Of a stretch of DNA of 64,000 bases, positions 28,460 to 42,100 are shown piece after piece (position 1 is the stretch's first letter; each line of letters starts with the position of its first letter). The notes under the pieces are model-generated. The model did not search any database and was not told where the DNA came from. It worked only from the letters and a program-made list of their open reading frames with translations. This DNA is from Ilex aquifolium (lineage: Eukaryota; Streptophyta; Magnoliopsida; Aquifoliales; Aquifoliaceae). The stretch spans positions 34,273,780-34,337,779 of the forward strand of contig OX637401.1 in NCBI GenBank assembly GCA_951799425.1. The letters run 5' to 3'. The position numbers and the translations under genes were made by a program.

Positions 28460-31112
28460 ATGTCCGATATACTATTTCATTTTAAAGGAGGACTACTTAT
28501 TACACCAAACTTGCGTTACAATAGAGCCCATGCTAGAGGATTTTTCATGACTTTTGATGTGAATAAAATGGTTAGGGATTCAAGAATTCATTACAATGCA
28601 TCAAGAATCGTCTTAATCAGAGACCGGAGTAAAAAGTTATGTCAGAAATACTAAAGAATGGGAAATTACTTTTTTTTCCTAGTGGAGGGGAATGGCCAAC
28701 TATACCAAACTTAGATCACCATTTCGAACTTGTTAGAAGATGAATCACCAATTTTGATCTCAATATATTGGTTAGGGTTTCAAGTTCTCTTTACAATGCC
28801 GCAAGAGTTAGCTCAATCCGGGTTCGGGAGAAAAAGTTATGTCCGATATACTATTTCATTTTAAAGGAGGACTACTTATTACACCAAACTTGCGTTACAA
28901 TAGAGCCCATGCTAGAGGATTTTTCATGACTTTTGATGTGAATAAAATGGTTAGGGATTCAAGAATTCTTTACAATGCATCAAGAATCATCTTAATCAGA
29001 GACCGAAGTAAAAAGTTATGTCAGAAATACTAAAGAATGGGAAATTACTTTTTTTTCCTAGTGGAGGGGAATGGCCAACTATACCAAACTTAGATCACCA
29101 TTTCGAACTTGTTAGAAGATGAATCACCAATTTTGATCTCAATATATTGGTTAGGGTTTCAAGTTCTCTTTACAATGCCGCAAGAGTTAGCTCAATCCGA
29201 GTTCGGGAGAGAAAGTTATGTCCGATATACTATTTCATTTTAAAGGAGGACTACTTATTACACCAAACTTGCGTTACAATAGAGCCCATGCTAGAGGATT
29301 TTTCATGACTTTTGATGTGAATAAAATGGTTAGGGATTCAAGAATTCTTTACAATGCATCAAGAATCATCTTAATCAGAGACCGGAGTAAAAAGTTATGT
29401 CAGAAATACTAAAGAAAGGGAAATTACTTTTTTTTCCTAGTGGAGGGGAATGGCCAACTATACCAAACTTAGATCACCATTTCGAACTTGTTAGAAGATG
29501 AATCACCAATTTTGATCTCAATATATTGGTTAGGGTTTCAAGTTCTCTTTACAATGCCGCAAGAGTTAGCTCAATCCGAGTTCGGGAGAAAAAGTTATGT
29601 CCGATATACTATTTCATTTTAAAGGAGGACTACTTATTACACCAAACTTGCGTTACAATAGAGCCCATGCTAGAGGATTTTTCATGACTTTTGATGTGAA
29701 TAAAATGGTTAGGGATTCAAGAATTCTTTACAGTGCAGCAAGAATCATCTTAATCAGAGACCGGAGTAAAAAGTTATGTCAGAAATACTAAAGAATGAGA
29801 AATTACTTTTTTTTCCTAGTGGAGGGGAATGGCCAACTATACCAAACTTAGATCACCATTTCGAACTTGTTAGAAGATGAATCACCAATTTTGATCTGAA
29901 TATATTGGTTAGGGTTTCAAGTTCTCTTTACAATGCCGCAAGAGTTAGCTCAATCCGGGTTCGGGAGAAAAAGTTATGTCCGATATACTATTTCATTTTA
30001 AAGGAGGACTACTTATTACACCAAACTTGCGTTACAATAGAGCCCATGCTAGAGGATTTTTCATGACTTTTGATGTGAATAAAATGGTTAGGGATTCAAG
30101 AATTCATTACAATGCATCAAGAATCGTCTTAATCAGAGACCGGAGTAAAAAGTTATGTCAGAAATACTAAAGAATGGAAAATTACTTTTTTTTCCTAGTG
30201 GAGGGGAATGGCCAACTATACCAAACTTAGATCACCATTTCGAACTTGTTAGAAGATGAATCACCAATTTTGATCTCAATATATTGGTTAGGGTTTCAAG
30301 TTCTCTTTACAATGCCGCAAGAGTTAGCTCAATCCGGGTTCGGGAGAAAAAGTTATGTCCGATATACTATTTCATTTTAAAGGAGGACTACTTATTACAC
30401 CAAACTTGCGTTACAATAGAGCCCATGCTAGAGGATTTTTCATGACTTTTGATGTGAATAAAATGGTTAGGGATTCAAGAATTCTTTACAATGCATCAAG
30501 AATCATCTTAATCAGAGACCGAAGTAAAAAGTTATGTCAGAAATACTAAAGAATGGGAAATTACTTTTTTTTCCTAGTGGAGGGGAATGGCCAACTATAC
30601 CAAACTTAGATCACCATTTCGAACTTGTTAGAAGATGAATCACCAATTTTGATCTCAATATATTGGTTAGGGTTTCAAGTTCTCTTTACAATGCCGCAAG
30701 AGTTAGCTCAATCCGAGTTCGGGAGAGAAAGTTATGTCCGATATACTATTTCATTTTAAAGGAGGACTACTTATTACACCAAACTTGCGTTACAATAGAG
30801 CCCATGCTAGAGGATTTTTCATGACTTTTGATGTGAATAAAATGGTTAGGGATTCAAGAATTCTTTACAATGCATCAAGAATCATGTTAATCAGAGACCG
30901 GAGTAAAAAGTTATGTCAGAAATACTAAAGAAAGGGAAATTACTTTTTTTTCCTAGTGGAGGGGAATGGCCAACTATACCAAACTTAGATCACCATTTCG
31001 AACTTGTTAGAAGATGAATCACCAATTTTGATCTCAATATATTGGTTAGGGTTTCAAGTTCTCTTTACAATGCCGCAAGAGTTAGCTCAATCCGAGTTCG
31101 GGAGAAAAAGTT
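28460..31112. repeat. Nested 7-monomer (2653-bp) duplication, second unit
   Basis: Second unit of the nested duplication. Its first monomer is preceded by 'gggttcgggagaaaaag', where the first unit has 'gagttcgggagagaaag'. This mosaic B half marks the crossover within 28276-28459. Confidence 0.8.
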
Positions 31113-34100
31113 ATGTCCGATATACTATTTCATTTTAAAGGAGGACTACTTATTACACCAAACTTGCGTTACAATAGAGCCCATGCTAGAGGATTTTTCA
31201 TGACTTTTGATGTGAATAAAATGGTTAGGGATTCAAGAATTCTTTACAGTGCAGCAAGAATCATCTTAATCAGAGACCGGAGTAAAAAGTTATGTCAGAA
31301 ATACTCAAGAATGAGAAATTACTTTTTTTTCATAGTGGAGGGGAATGGCCAACTATACCAAACTTAGATCACCATTTCGAACTTGTTAGAAGATGAATCA
31401 CCAATTTTGATCTCAATATATTGGTTAGGGTTTCAAGTTCTCTTTACAATGCCGCAAGAGTTAGCTCAATCCGGGTTCGGGAGAAAAAGTTATGTCCGAT
31501 ATACTATTTCATTTTAAAGGAGGACTACTTATTACACCAAACTTGCGTTACAATAGAGCCCATGCTAGAGGATTTTTCATGACTTTTGATGTGAATAAAA
31601 TGATTAGGGATTCAAGAATTCTTTACAATGCATCAAGAATCATCTTAATCAGAGACCGGAGTAAAAAGTTATGTCAGAAATACTAAAGAAAGGGAAATTA
31701 CTTTTTTTTCCTAGTGGAGGGGAATGGCCAACTATACCAAACTTAGATCACCATTTCGAACTTGTTAGAAGATGAATCACCAATTTTGATCTCAATATAT
31801 TGGTTAGGGTTTCAAGTTCTCTTTACAATGCCGCAAGAGTTAGCTCAATCCGAGTTCGGGAGAGAAAGTTATGTCCGATATACTATTTCATTTTAAAGGA
31901 GGACTACTTATTACACCAAACTTGCGTTACAATAGAGCCCATGCTAGAGGATTTTTCATGACTTTTGATGTGAATAAAATGGTTAGGGATTCAAGAATTC
32001 TTTACAATGCATCAAGAATCATCTTAATCAGAGACCGGAGTAAAAAGTTATGTCAGAAATACTAAAGAATGGGAAATTACTTTTTTTTCCTAGTGGAGGG
32101 GAATGGCCAACTATACCAAACTTAGATCACCATTTCGAACTTGTTAGAAGATAAATCACCAATTTTGATCTCAATATATTGGTTAGGGTTTCAAGTTCTC
32201 TTTACAATGCCGCAAGAGTTAGCTCAATCCGAGTTCGGGAGAGAAAGTTATGTCCGATATACTATTTCATTTTAAAGGAGGACTACTTATTACACCAAAC
32301 TTGCGTTACAATAGAGCCCATGCTAGAGGATTTTTCATGACTTTTGATGTGAATAAAATGGTTAGGGATTCAAGAATTCATTACAATGCATCAAGAATCG
32401 TCTTAATCAGAGACCGGAGTAAAAAGTTATGTCAGAAATACTAAAGAATGGGAAATTACTTTTTTTTCCTAGTGGAGGGGAATGGCCAACTATACCAAAC
32501 TTAGATCACCATTTCGAACTTGTTAGAAGATGAATCACCAATTTTGATCTCAATATATTGGTTAGGGTTTCAAGTTCTCTTTACAATGCCGCAAAAGTTA
32601 GCTCAATCCGGGTTCGGGAGAAAAAGTTATGTCCGATATACTATTTCATTTTAAAGGAGGACTACTTATTACACCAAACTTGCGTTACAATAGAGCCCAT
32701 GCTAGAGGATTTTTCATGACTTTTGATGTGAATAAAATGGTTAGGGATTCAAGAATTCTTTACAATGCATCAAGAATCATCTTAATCAGAGACCGAAGTA
32801 AAAAGTTATGTCAGAAATACTAAAGAATGGGAAATTACTTTTTTTTCCTAGTGGAGGGGAATGGCCAACTATACCAAACTTAGATCACCATTTCGAACTT
32901 GTTAGAAGATGAATCACCAATTTTGATCTCAATATATTGGTTAGGGTTTCAAGTTCTCTTTACAATGCCGCAAGAGTTAGCTCAATCCGAGTTCGGGAGA
33001 GAAAGTTATGTCCGATATACTATTTCATTTTAAAGGAGGACTACTTATTACACCAAACTTGCGTTACAATAGAGCCCATGCTAGAGGATTTTTCATGACT
33101 TTTGATGTGAATAAAATGGTTAGGGATTCAAGAATTCTTTACAATGCATCAAGAATCATCTTAATCAGAGACCGGAGTAAAAAGTTATGTCAGAAATACT
33201 AAAGAAAGGGAAATTACTTTTTTTTCCTAGTGGAGGGGAATGGCCAACTATACCAAACTTAGATCACCATTTCGAACTTGTTAGAAGATGAATCACCAAT
33301 TTTGATCTCAATATATTGGTTAGGGTTTCAAGTTCTCTTTACAATGCCGCAAGAGTTAGCTCAATCCGAGTTCGGGAGAAAAAGTTATGTCCGATATACT
33401 ATTTCATTTTAAAGGAGGACTACTTATTACACCAAACTTGCGTTACAATAGAGCCCATGCTAGAGGATTTTTCATGACTTTTGATGTGAATAAAATGGTT
33501 AGGGATTCAAGAATTCTTTACAGTGCAGCAAGAATCATCTTAATCAGAGACCGGAGTAAAAAGTTATGTCAGAAATACTCAAGAATGAGAAATTACTTTT
33601 TTTTCATAGTGGAGGGGAATGGCCAACTATACCAAACTTAGATCACCATTTCGAACTTGTTAGAAGATGAATCACCAATTTTGATCTCAATATATTGGTT
33701 AGGGTTTCAAGTTCTCTTTACAATGCCGCAAGAGTTAGCTCAATCCGGGTTCGGGAGAAAAAGTTATGTCCGATATACTATTTCATTTTAAAGGAGGACT
33801 ACTTATTACACCAAACTTGCGTTACAATAGAGCCCATGCTAGAGGATTTTTCATGACTTTTGATGTGAATAAAATGATTAGGGATTCAAGAATTCTTTAC
33901 AATGCATCAAGAATCATCTTAATCAGAGACCGGAGTAAAAAGTTATGTCAGAAATACTAAAGAATGGGAAATTACTTTTTTTTCCTAGTGGAGGGGAATG
34001 GCCAACTATACCAAACTTAGATCACCATTTCGAACTTGTTAGAAGATGAATCACCAATTTTGATCTCAATATATTGGTTAGGGTTTCAAGTTCTCTTTAC

Positions 34101-36418
34101 AATGCCGCAAGAGTTAGCTCAATCCGAGTTCGGGAGAGAAAGTTATGTCCGATATACTATTTCATTTTAAAGGAGGACTACTTATTACACCAAACTTGCG
34201 TTACAATAGAGCCCATGCTAGAGGATTTTTCATGACTTTTGATGTGAATAAAATGGTTAGGGATTCAAGAATTCTTTACAATGCATCAAGAATCATCTTA
34301 ATCAGAGACCGGAGTAAAAAGTTATGTCAGAAATACTAAAGAATGGGAAATTACTTTTTTTTCCTAGTGGAGGGGAATGGCCAACTATACCAAACTTAGA
34401 TCACCATTTCGAACTTGTTAGAAGATAAATCACCAATTTTGATCTCAATATATTGGTTAGGGTTTCAAGTTCTCTTTACAATGCCGCAAGAGTTAGCTCA
34501 ATCCGGGTTCGGGAGAAAAAGTTATGTCCGATATACTATTTCATTTTAAAGGAGGACTACTTATTACACCAAACTTGCGTTACAATAGAGCCCATGCTAG
34601 AGGATTTTTCATGACTTTTGATGTGAATAAAATGGTTAGGGATTCAAGAATTCTTTACAATGCATCAAGAATCATCTTAATCAGAGACCGAAGTAAAAAG
34701 TTATGTCAGAAATACTAAAGAATGGGAAATTACTTTTTTTTCCTAGTGGAGGGGAATGGCCAACTATACCAAACTTAGATCACCATTTCGAACTTGTTAG
34801 AAGATGAATCACCAATTTTGATCTCAATATATTGGTTAGGGTTTCAAGTTCTCTTTACAATGCCGCAAGAGTTAGCTCAATCCGAGTTCGGGAGAGAAAG
34901 TTATGTCCGATATACTATTTCATTTTAAAGGAGGACTACTTATTACACCAAACTTGCGTTACAATAGAGCCCATGCTAGAGGATTTTTCATGACTTTTGA
35001 TGTGAATAAAATGGTTAGGGATTCAAGAATTCTTTACAATGCATCAAGAATCATCTTAATCAGAGACCGGAGTAAAAAGTTATGTCAGAAATACTAAAGA
35101 AAGGGAAATTACTTTTTTTTCCTAGTGGAGGGGAATGGCCAACTATACCAAACTTAGATCACCATTTCGAACTTGTTAGAAGATGAATCACCAATTTTGA
35201 TCTCAATATATTGGTTAGGGTTTCAAGTTCTCTTTACAATGCCGCAAGAGTTAGCTCAATCCGAGTTCGGGAGAAAAAGTTATGTCCGATATACTATTTC
35301 ATTTTAAAGGAGGACTACTTATTACACCAAACTTGCGTTACAATAGAGCCCATGCTAGAGGATTTTTCATGACTTTTGATGTGAATAAAATGGTTAGGGA
35401 TTCAAGAATTCTTTACAGTGCAGCAAGAATCATCTTAATCAGAGACCGGAGTAAAAAGTTATGTCAGAAATACTCAAGAATGAGAAATTACTTTTTTTTC
35501 CTAGTGGAGGGGAATGGCCAACTATACCAAACTTAGATCACCATTTCGAACTTGTTAGAAGATGAATCACCAATTTTGATCTCAATATATTGGTTAGGGT
35601 TTCAAGTTCTCTTTACAATGCCGCAAGAGTTAGCTCAATCCGGGTTCGGGAGAAAAAGTTATGTCCGATATACTATTTCATTTTAAAGGAGGACTACTTA
35701 TTACACCAAACTTGCGTTACAATAGAGCCCATGCTAGAGGATTTTTCATGACTTTTGATGTGAATAAAATGATTAGGGATTCAAGAATTCTTTACAATGC
35801 ATCAAGAATCATCTTAATCAGAGACCGGAGTAAAAAGTTATGTCAGAAATACTAAAGAATGGGAAATTACTTTTTTTTCCTAGTGGAGGGGAATGGCCAA
35901 CTATACCAAACTTAGATCACCATTTCGAACTTGTTAGAAGATGAATCACCAATTTTGATCTCAATATATTGGTTAGGGTTTCAAGTTCTCTTTACAATGC
36001 CGCAAGAGTTAGCTCAATCCGAGTTCGGGAGAGAAAGTTATGTCCGATATACTATTTCATTTTAAAGGAGGACTACTTATTACACCAAACTTGCGTTACA
36101 ATAGAGCCCATGCTAGAGGATTTTTCATGACTTTTGATGTGAATAAAATGGTTAGGGATTCAAGAATTCTTTACAATGCATCAAGAATCATCTTAATCAG
36201 AGACCGGAGTAAAAAGTTATGTCAGAAATACTAAAGAATGGGAAATTACTTTTTTTTCCTAGTGGAGGGGAATGGCCAACTATACCAAACTTAGATCACC
36301 ATTTCGAACTTGTTAGAAGATAAATCACCAATTTTGATCTCAATATATTGGTTAGGGTTTCAAGTTCTCTTTACAATGCCGCAAGAGTTAGCTCAATCCG
36401 AGTTCGGGAGAGAAAGTT

Positions 36419-36796
36419 ATGTCCGATATACTATTTCATTTTAAAGGAGGACTACTTATTACACCAAACTTGCGTTACAATAGAGCCCATGCTAGAGGAT
36501 TTTTCATGACTTTTGATGTGAATAAAATGGTTAGGGATTCAAGAATTCTTTACAATGCATCAAGAATCTCTTAATCAGAAACCGGAGTAAAAAGTTATAT
36601 CAGAAATACTAAAGAAAGGGAAATTACTTTTTTTTCCTAGTGGAGGGGAATGGCCAACTATACCAAACTTAGATCACCATTTCGAACTTGTTAGAAGATG
36701 AATCACCAATTTTGATCTCAATATATTGGTTAGGGTTTCAAGTTCTCTTTACAATGCCGCAAGAGTTAGCTCAATCCGAGTTCGGGAGAAAAAGTT
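36419..36796. repeat. 378-bp deletion monomer 2
   Basis: Same deletion at 36568/36569 with the same accessory changes as the 23155 copy, as expected for its segmental duplicate. Confidence 0.9.
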
Positions 36797-39449
36797 ATGT
36801 CCGATATACTATTTCATTTTAAAGGAGGACTACTTATTACACCAAACTTGCGTTACAATAGAGCCCATGCTAGAGGATTTTTCATGACTTTTGATGTGAA
36901 TAAAATGGTCAGGGATTCAAGAATTCTTTACAATGCAGCAAGAATCATCTTAATCAGAGACCGGAGTAAAAAGTTATGTCAGAAATACTAAAGAATGAGA
37001 AATTACTTTTTTTTCCTAGTGGAGGGGAATGGCCAACTATACCAAACTTAGATCACCATTTCGAACTTGTTAGAAGATGAATCACCAATTTTGATCTCAA
37101 TATATTGGTTAGGGTTTCAAGTTCTCTTTACAATGCCGCAAGAGTTAGCTCAATCCGGGTTCGGGAGAAAAAGTTATGTCCGATATACTATTTCATTTTA
37201 AAGGAGGACTACTTATTACACCAAACTTGCGTTACAATAGAGCCCATGCTAGAGGATTTTTCATGACTTTTGATGTGAATAAAATGGTTAGGGATTCAAG
37301 AATTCTTTACAATGCATCAAGAATCATCTTAATCAGAGACCGGAGTAAAAAGTTATGTCAGAAATACTAAAGAATGGGAAATTACTTTTTTTTCCTAGTG
37401 GAGGGGAATGGCCAACTATACCAAACTTAGATCACCATTTCGAACTTGTTAGAAGATGAATCACCAATTTTGATCTGAATATATTGGTTAGGGTTTCAAG
37501 TTCTCTTTACAATGCCGCAAGAGTTAGCTCAATCCGAGTTCGGGAGAAAAAGTTATGTCCGATATACTATTTCATTTTAAAGGAGGACTACTTATTACAC
37601 CAAACTTGCGTTACAATAGAGCCCATGCTAGAGGATTTTTCATGACTTTTGATGTGAATAAAATGGTTAGGGATTCAAGAATTCTTTACAATGCAGCAAG
37701 AATCATCTTAATCAGAGACCGGAGTAAAAAGTTATGTCAGAAATACTAAAGAATGAGAAATTACTTTTTTTTCCTAGTGGAGGGGAATGGCCAACTATAC
37801 CAAACTTAGATCACCATTTCGAACTTGTTAGAAGATGAATCACCAATTTTGATCTGAATATATTGGTTAGGGTTTCAAGTTCTCTTTACAATGCCGCAAG
37901 AGTTAGCTCAATCCGGGTTCGGGAGAAAAAGTTATGTCCGATATACTATTTCATTTTAAAGGAGGACTACTTATTACACCAAACTTGCGTTACAATAGAG
38001 CCCATGCTAGAGGATTTTTCATGACTTTTGATGTGAATAAAATGGTTAGGGATTCAAGAATTCTTTACAATGCATCAAGAATCATCTTAATCAGAGACCG
38101 AAGTAAAAAGTTATGTCAGAAATACTAAAGAATGGGAAATTACTTTTTTTTCCTAGTGGAGGGGAATGGCCAACTATACCAAACATAGATCACCATTTCG
38201 AACTTGTTAGAAGATGAATCACCAATTTTGATCTCAATATATTGGTTAGGGTTTCAAGTTCTCTTTACAATGCCGCAAGAGTTAGCTCAATCCGAGTTCG
38301 GGAGAGAAAGTTATGTCCGATATACTATTTCATTTTAAAGGAGGACTACTTATTACACCAAACTTGCGTTACAATAGAGCCCATGCTAGAGGATTTTTCA
38401 TGACTTTTGATGTGAATAAAATGGTTAGGGATTCAAGAATTCTTTACAATGCATCAAGAATCATCTTAATCAGAGACCGGAGTAAAAAGTTATGTCAGAA
38501 ATACTAAAGAAAGGGAAATTACTTTTTTTTCCTAGTGGAGGGGAATGGCCAACTATACCAAACTTAGATCACCATTTCGAACTTGTTAGAAGATGAATCA
38601 CCAATTTTGATCTCAATATATTGGTTAGGGTTTCAAGTTCTCTTTACAATGCCGCAAGAGTTAGCTCAATCCGAGTTCGGGAGAAAAAGTTATGTCCGAT
38701 ATACTATTTCATTTTAAAGGAGGACTACTTATTACACCAAACTTGCGTTACAATAGAGCCCATGCTAGAGGATTTTTCATGACTTTTGATGTGAATAAAA
38801 TGGTTAGGGATTCAAGAATTCTTTACAGTGCAGCAAGAATCATCTTAATCAGAGACCGGAGTAAAAAGTTATGTCAGAAATACTCAAGAATGAGAAATTA
38901 CTTTTTTTTCCTAGTGGAGGGGAATGGCCAACTATACCAAACTTAGATCACCATTTCGAACTTGTTAGAAGATGAATCACCAATTTTGATCTCAATATAT
39001 TGGTTAGGGTTTCAAGTTCTCTTTACAATGCCGCAAGAGTTAGCTCAATCCGAGTTCGGGAGAGAAAGTTATGTCCGATATACTATTTCATTTTAAAGGA
39101 GGACTACTTATTACACCAAACTTGCGTTACAATAGAGCCCATGCTAGAGGATTTTTCATGACTTTTGATGTGAATAAAATGGTTAGGGATTCAAGAATTC
39201 TTTACAATGCATCAAGAATCATCTTAATCAGAGACCGGAGTAAAAAGTTATGTCAGAAATACTAAAAAATGGGAAATTACTTTTTTTTCCTAGTGGAGGG
39301 GAATGGCCAACTATACCAAACTTAGATCACCATTTCGAACTTGTTAGAAGATAAATCACCAATTTTGATCTCAATATATTGGTTAGGGTTTCAAGTTCTC
39401 TTTACAATGCCGCAAGAGTTAGCTCAATCCGAGTTCGGGAGAGAAAGTT

Positions 39450-39827
39450 ATGTCCGATATACTATTTCATTTTAAAGGAGGACTACTTATTACACCAAAC
39501 TTGCGTTACAATAGAGCCCATGCTAGAGGATTTTTCATGACTTTTGATGTGAATAAAATGGTTAGGGATTCAAGAATTCTTTACAATGCATCAAGAATCT
39601 CTTAATCAGAGACCGGAGTAAAAAGTTATGTCAGAAATACTAAAGAAAGGGAAATTACTTTTTTTTCCTAGTGGAGGGGAATGGCCAACTATACCAAACT
39701 TAGATCACCATTTCGAACTTGTTAGAAGATGAATCACCAATTTTGATCTCAATATATTGGTTAGGGTTTCAAGTTCTCTTTACAATGCCGCAAGAGTTAG
39801 CTCAATCCGAGTTCGGGAGAAAAAGTT
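39450..39827. repeat. 378-bp deletion monomer 3
   Basis: Same deletion at 39599/39600, but with the consensus 'cagagaccgg' and 'ttatgtcag'. The deletion therefore arose before, or separately from, those two accessory changes. Confidence 0.9.
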
Positions 39828-41722
39828 ATGTCCGATATACTATTTCATTTTAAAGGAGGACTACTTATTACACCAAACTTGCGTTACAATAGAGCCCATG
39901 CTAGAGGATTTTTCATGACTTTTGATGTGAATAAAATGGTCAGGGATTCAAGAATTCTTTACAATGCAGCAAGAATCATCTTAATCAGAGACCGGAGTAA
40001 AAAGTTATGTCAGAAATACTAAAGAATGAGAAATTACTTTTTTTTCCTAGTGGAGGGGAATGGCCAACTATACCAAACTTAGATCACCATTTCGAACTTG
40101 TTAGAAGATGAATCACCAATTTTGATCTCAATATATTGGTTAGGGTTTCAAGTTCTCTTTACAATGCCGCAAGAGTTAGCTCAATCCGGGTTCGGGAGAA
40201 AAAGTTATGTCCGATATACTATTTCATTTTAAAGGAGGACTACTTATTACACCAAACTTGCGTTACAATAGAGCCCATGCTAGAGGATTTTTCATGACTT
40301 TTGATGTGAATAAAATGGTTAGGGATTCAAGAATTCTTTACAATGCATCAAGAATCATCTTAATCAGAGACCGGAGTAAAAAGTTATGTCAGAAATACTA
40401 AAGAATGGGAAATTACTTTTTTTTCCTAGTGGAGGGGAATGGCCAACTATACCAAACTTAGATCACCATTTCGAACTTGTTAGAAGATGAATCACCAATT
40501 TTGATCTGAATATATTGGTTAGGGTTTCAAGTTCTCTTTACAATGCCGCAAGAGTTAGCTCAATCCGGGTTCGGGAGAAAAAGTTATGTCCGATATACTA
40601 TTTCATTTTAAAGGAGGACTACTTATTACACCAAACTTGCGTTACAATAGAGCCCATGCTAGAGGATTTTTCATGACTTTTGATGTGAATAAAATGGTTA
40701 GGGATTCAAGAATTCTTTACAATGCATCAAGAATCATCTTAATCAGAGACCGGAGTAAAAAGTTATGTCAGAAATACTAAAGAATGGGAAATTACTTTTT
40801 TTTCCTAGTGGAGGGGAATGGCCAACTATACCAAACTTAGATCACCATTTCGAACTTGTTAGAAGATGAATCACCAATTTTGATCTGAATATATTGGTTA
40901 GGGTTTCAAGTTCTCTTTACAATGCCGCAAGAGTTAGCTCAATCCGAGTTCGGGAGAAAAAGTTATGTCCGATATACTATTTCATTTTAAAGGAGGACTA
41001 CTTATTACACCAAACTTGCGTTACAATAGAGCCCATGCTAGAGGATTTTTCATGACTTTTGATGTGAATAAAATGGTTAGGGATTCAAGAATTCTTTACA
41101 ATGCAGCAAGAATCATCTTAATCAGAGACCGGAGTAAAAAGTTATGTCAGAAATACTAAAGAATGAGAAATTACTTTTTTTTCCTAGTGGAGGGGAATGG
41201 CCAACTATACCAAACTTAGATCACCATTTCGAAATTGTTAGAAGATGAATCACCAATTTTGATCTGAATATATTGGTTAGGGTTTCAAGTTCTCTTTACA
41301 ATGCCGCAAGAGTTAGCTCAATCCGGGTTCGGGAGAAAAAGTTATGTCCGATATACTATTTCATTTTAAAGGAGGACTACTTATTACACCAAACTTGCGT
41401 TACAATAGAGCCCATGCTAGAGGATTTTTCATGACTTTTGATGTGAATAAAATGGTTAGGGATTCAAGAATTCTTTACAATGCATCAAGAATCATCTTAA
41501 TCAGAGACCGGAGTAAAAAGTTATGTCAGAAATACTAAAGAATGGGAAATTACTTTTTTTTCCTAGTGGATGGGAATGGCCAACTATACCAAACTTAGAT
41601 CACCATTTTGAACTTGTTAGAAGATGAATCACCAATTTTGATCTCAATATATTGGTTAGGGTTTCAAGTTCTCTTTACAATGCCGCAAGAGTTAGCTCAA
41701 TCCGAGTTCGGGAGAAAAAGTT

Positions 41723-42100
41723 ATGTCCGATATACTATTTCATTTTAAAGGAGGACTACTTATTACACCAAACTTGCGTTACAATAGAGCCCATGCTAGA
41801 GGATTTTTCATGATTTTTGATGTGAATAAAATGGTTAGGGATTCAAGAATTCTTTACAATGCATCAAGAATCTCTTAATCAGAGACCGGAGTAAAAAGTT
41901 ATGTCAGAAATACTAAAGAAAGGGAAATTACTTTTTTTTCCTAGTGGAGGGGAATGGCCAACTATACCAAACTTAGATCACCATTTCGAACTTGTTAGAA
42001 GATGAATCACCAATTTTGATCTCAATATATTGGTTAGGGTTTCAAGTTCTCTTTACAATGCCGCAAGAGTTAGCTCAATCCGAGTTCGGGAGAAAAAGTT
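41723..42100. repeat. 378-bp deletion monomer 4
   Basis: Same deletion at 41872/41873, with the added private change 'catgatttttg'. Confidence 0.9.

Larger units (their letters stand above)
24112..37375. repeat. 28-monomer segmental duplication, copy 2, expanded to 35 monomers
   Basis: This copy starts exactly where copy 1 ends. Its first 11 monomers (S H N I H N N S H N M) align to copy 1 at +10,611. Then seven monomers are repeated, and the rest aligns at +13,264, which equals 28 + 7 monomers less one base. The deletion monomer at 23155 recurs at 36419 with the same extra changes ('cagaaaccgg' and 'ttatatcag'). The match ends near 37475, where 'ctcaatat' becomes 'ctgaatat'. The simplest history is one 28-monomer duplication followed by a nested 7-monomer duplication; a 7-monomer loss in copy 1 is the alternative. 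Confidence 0.85.
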
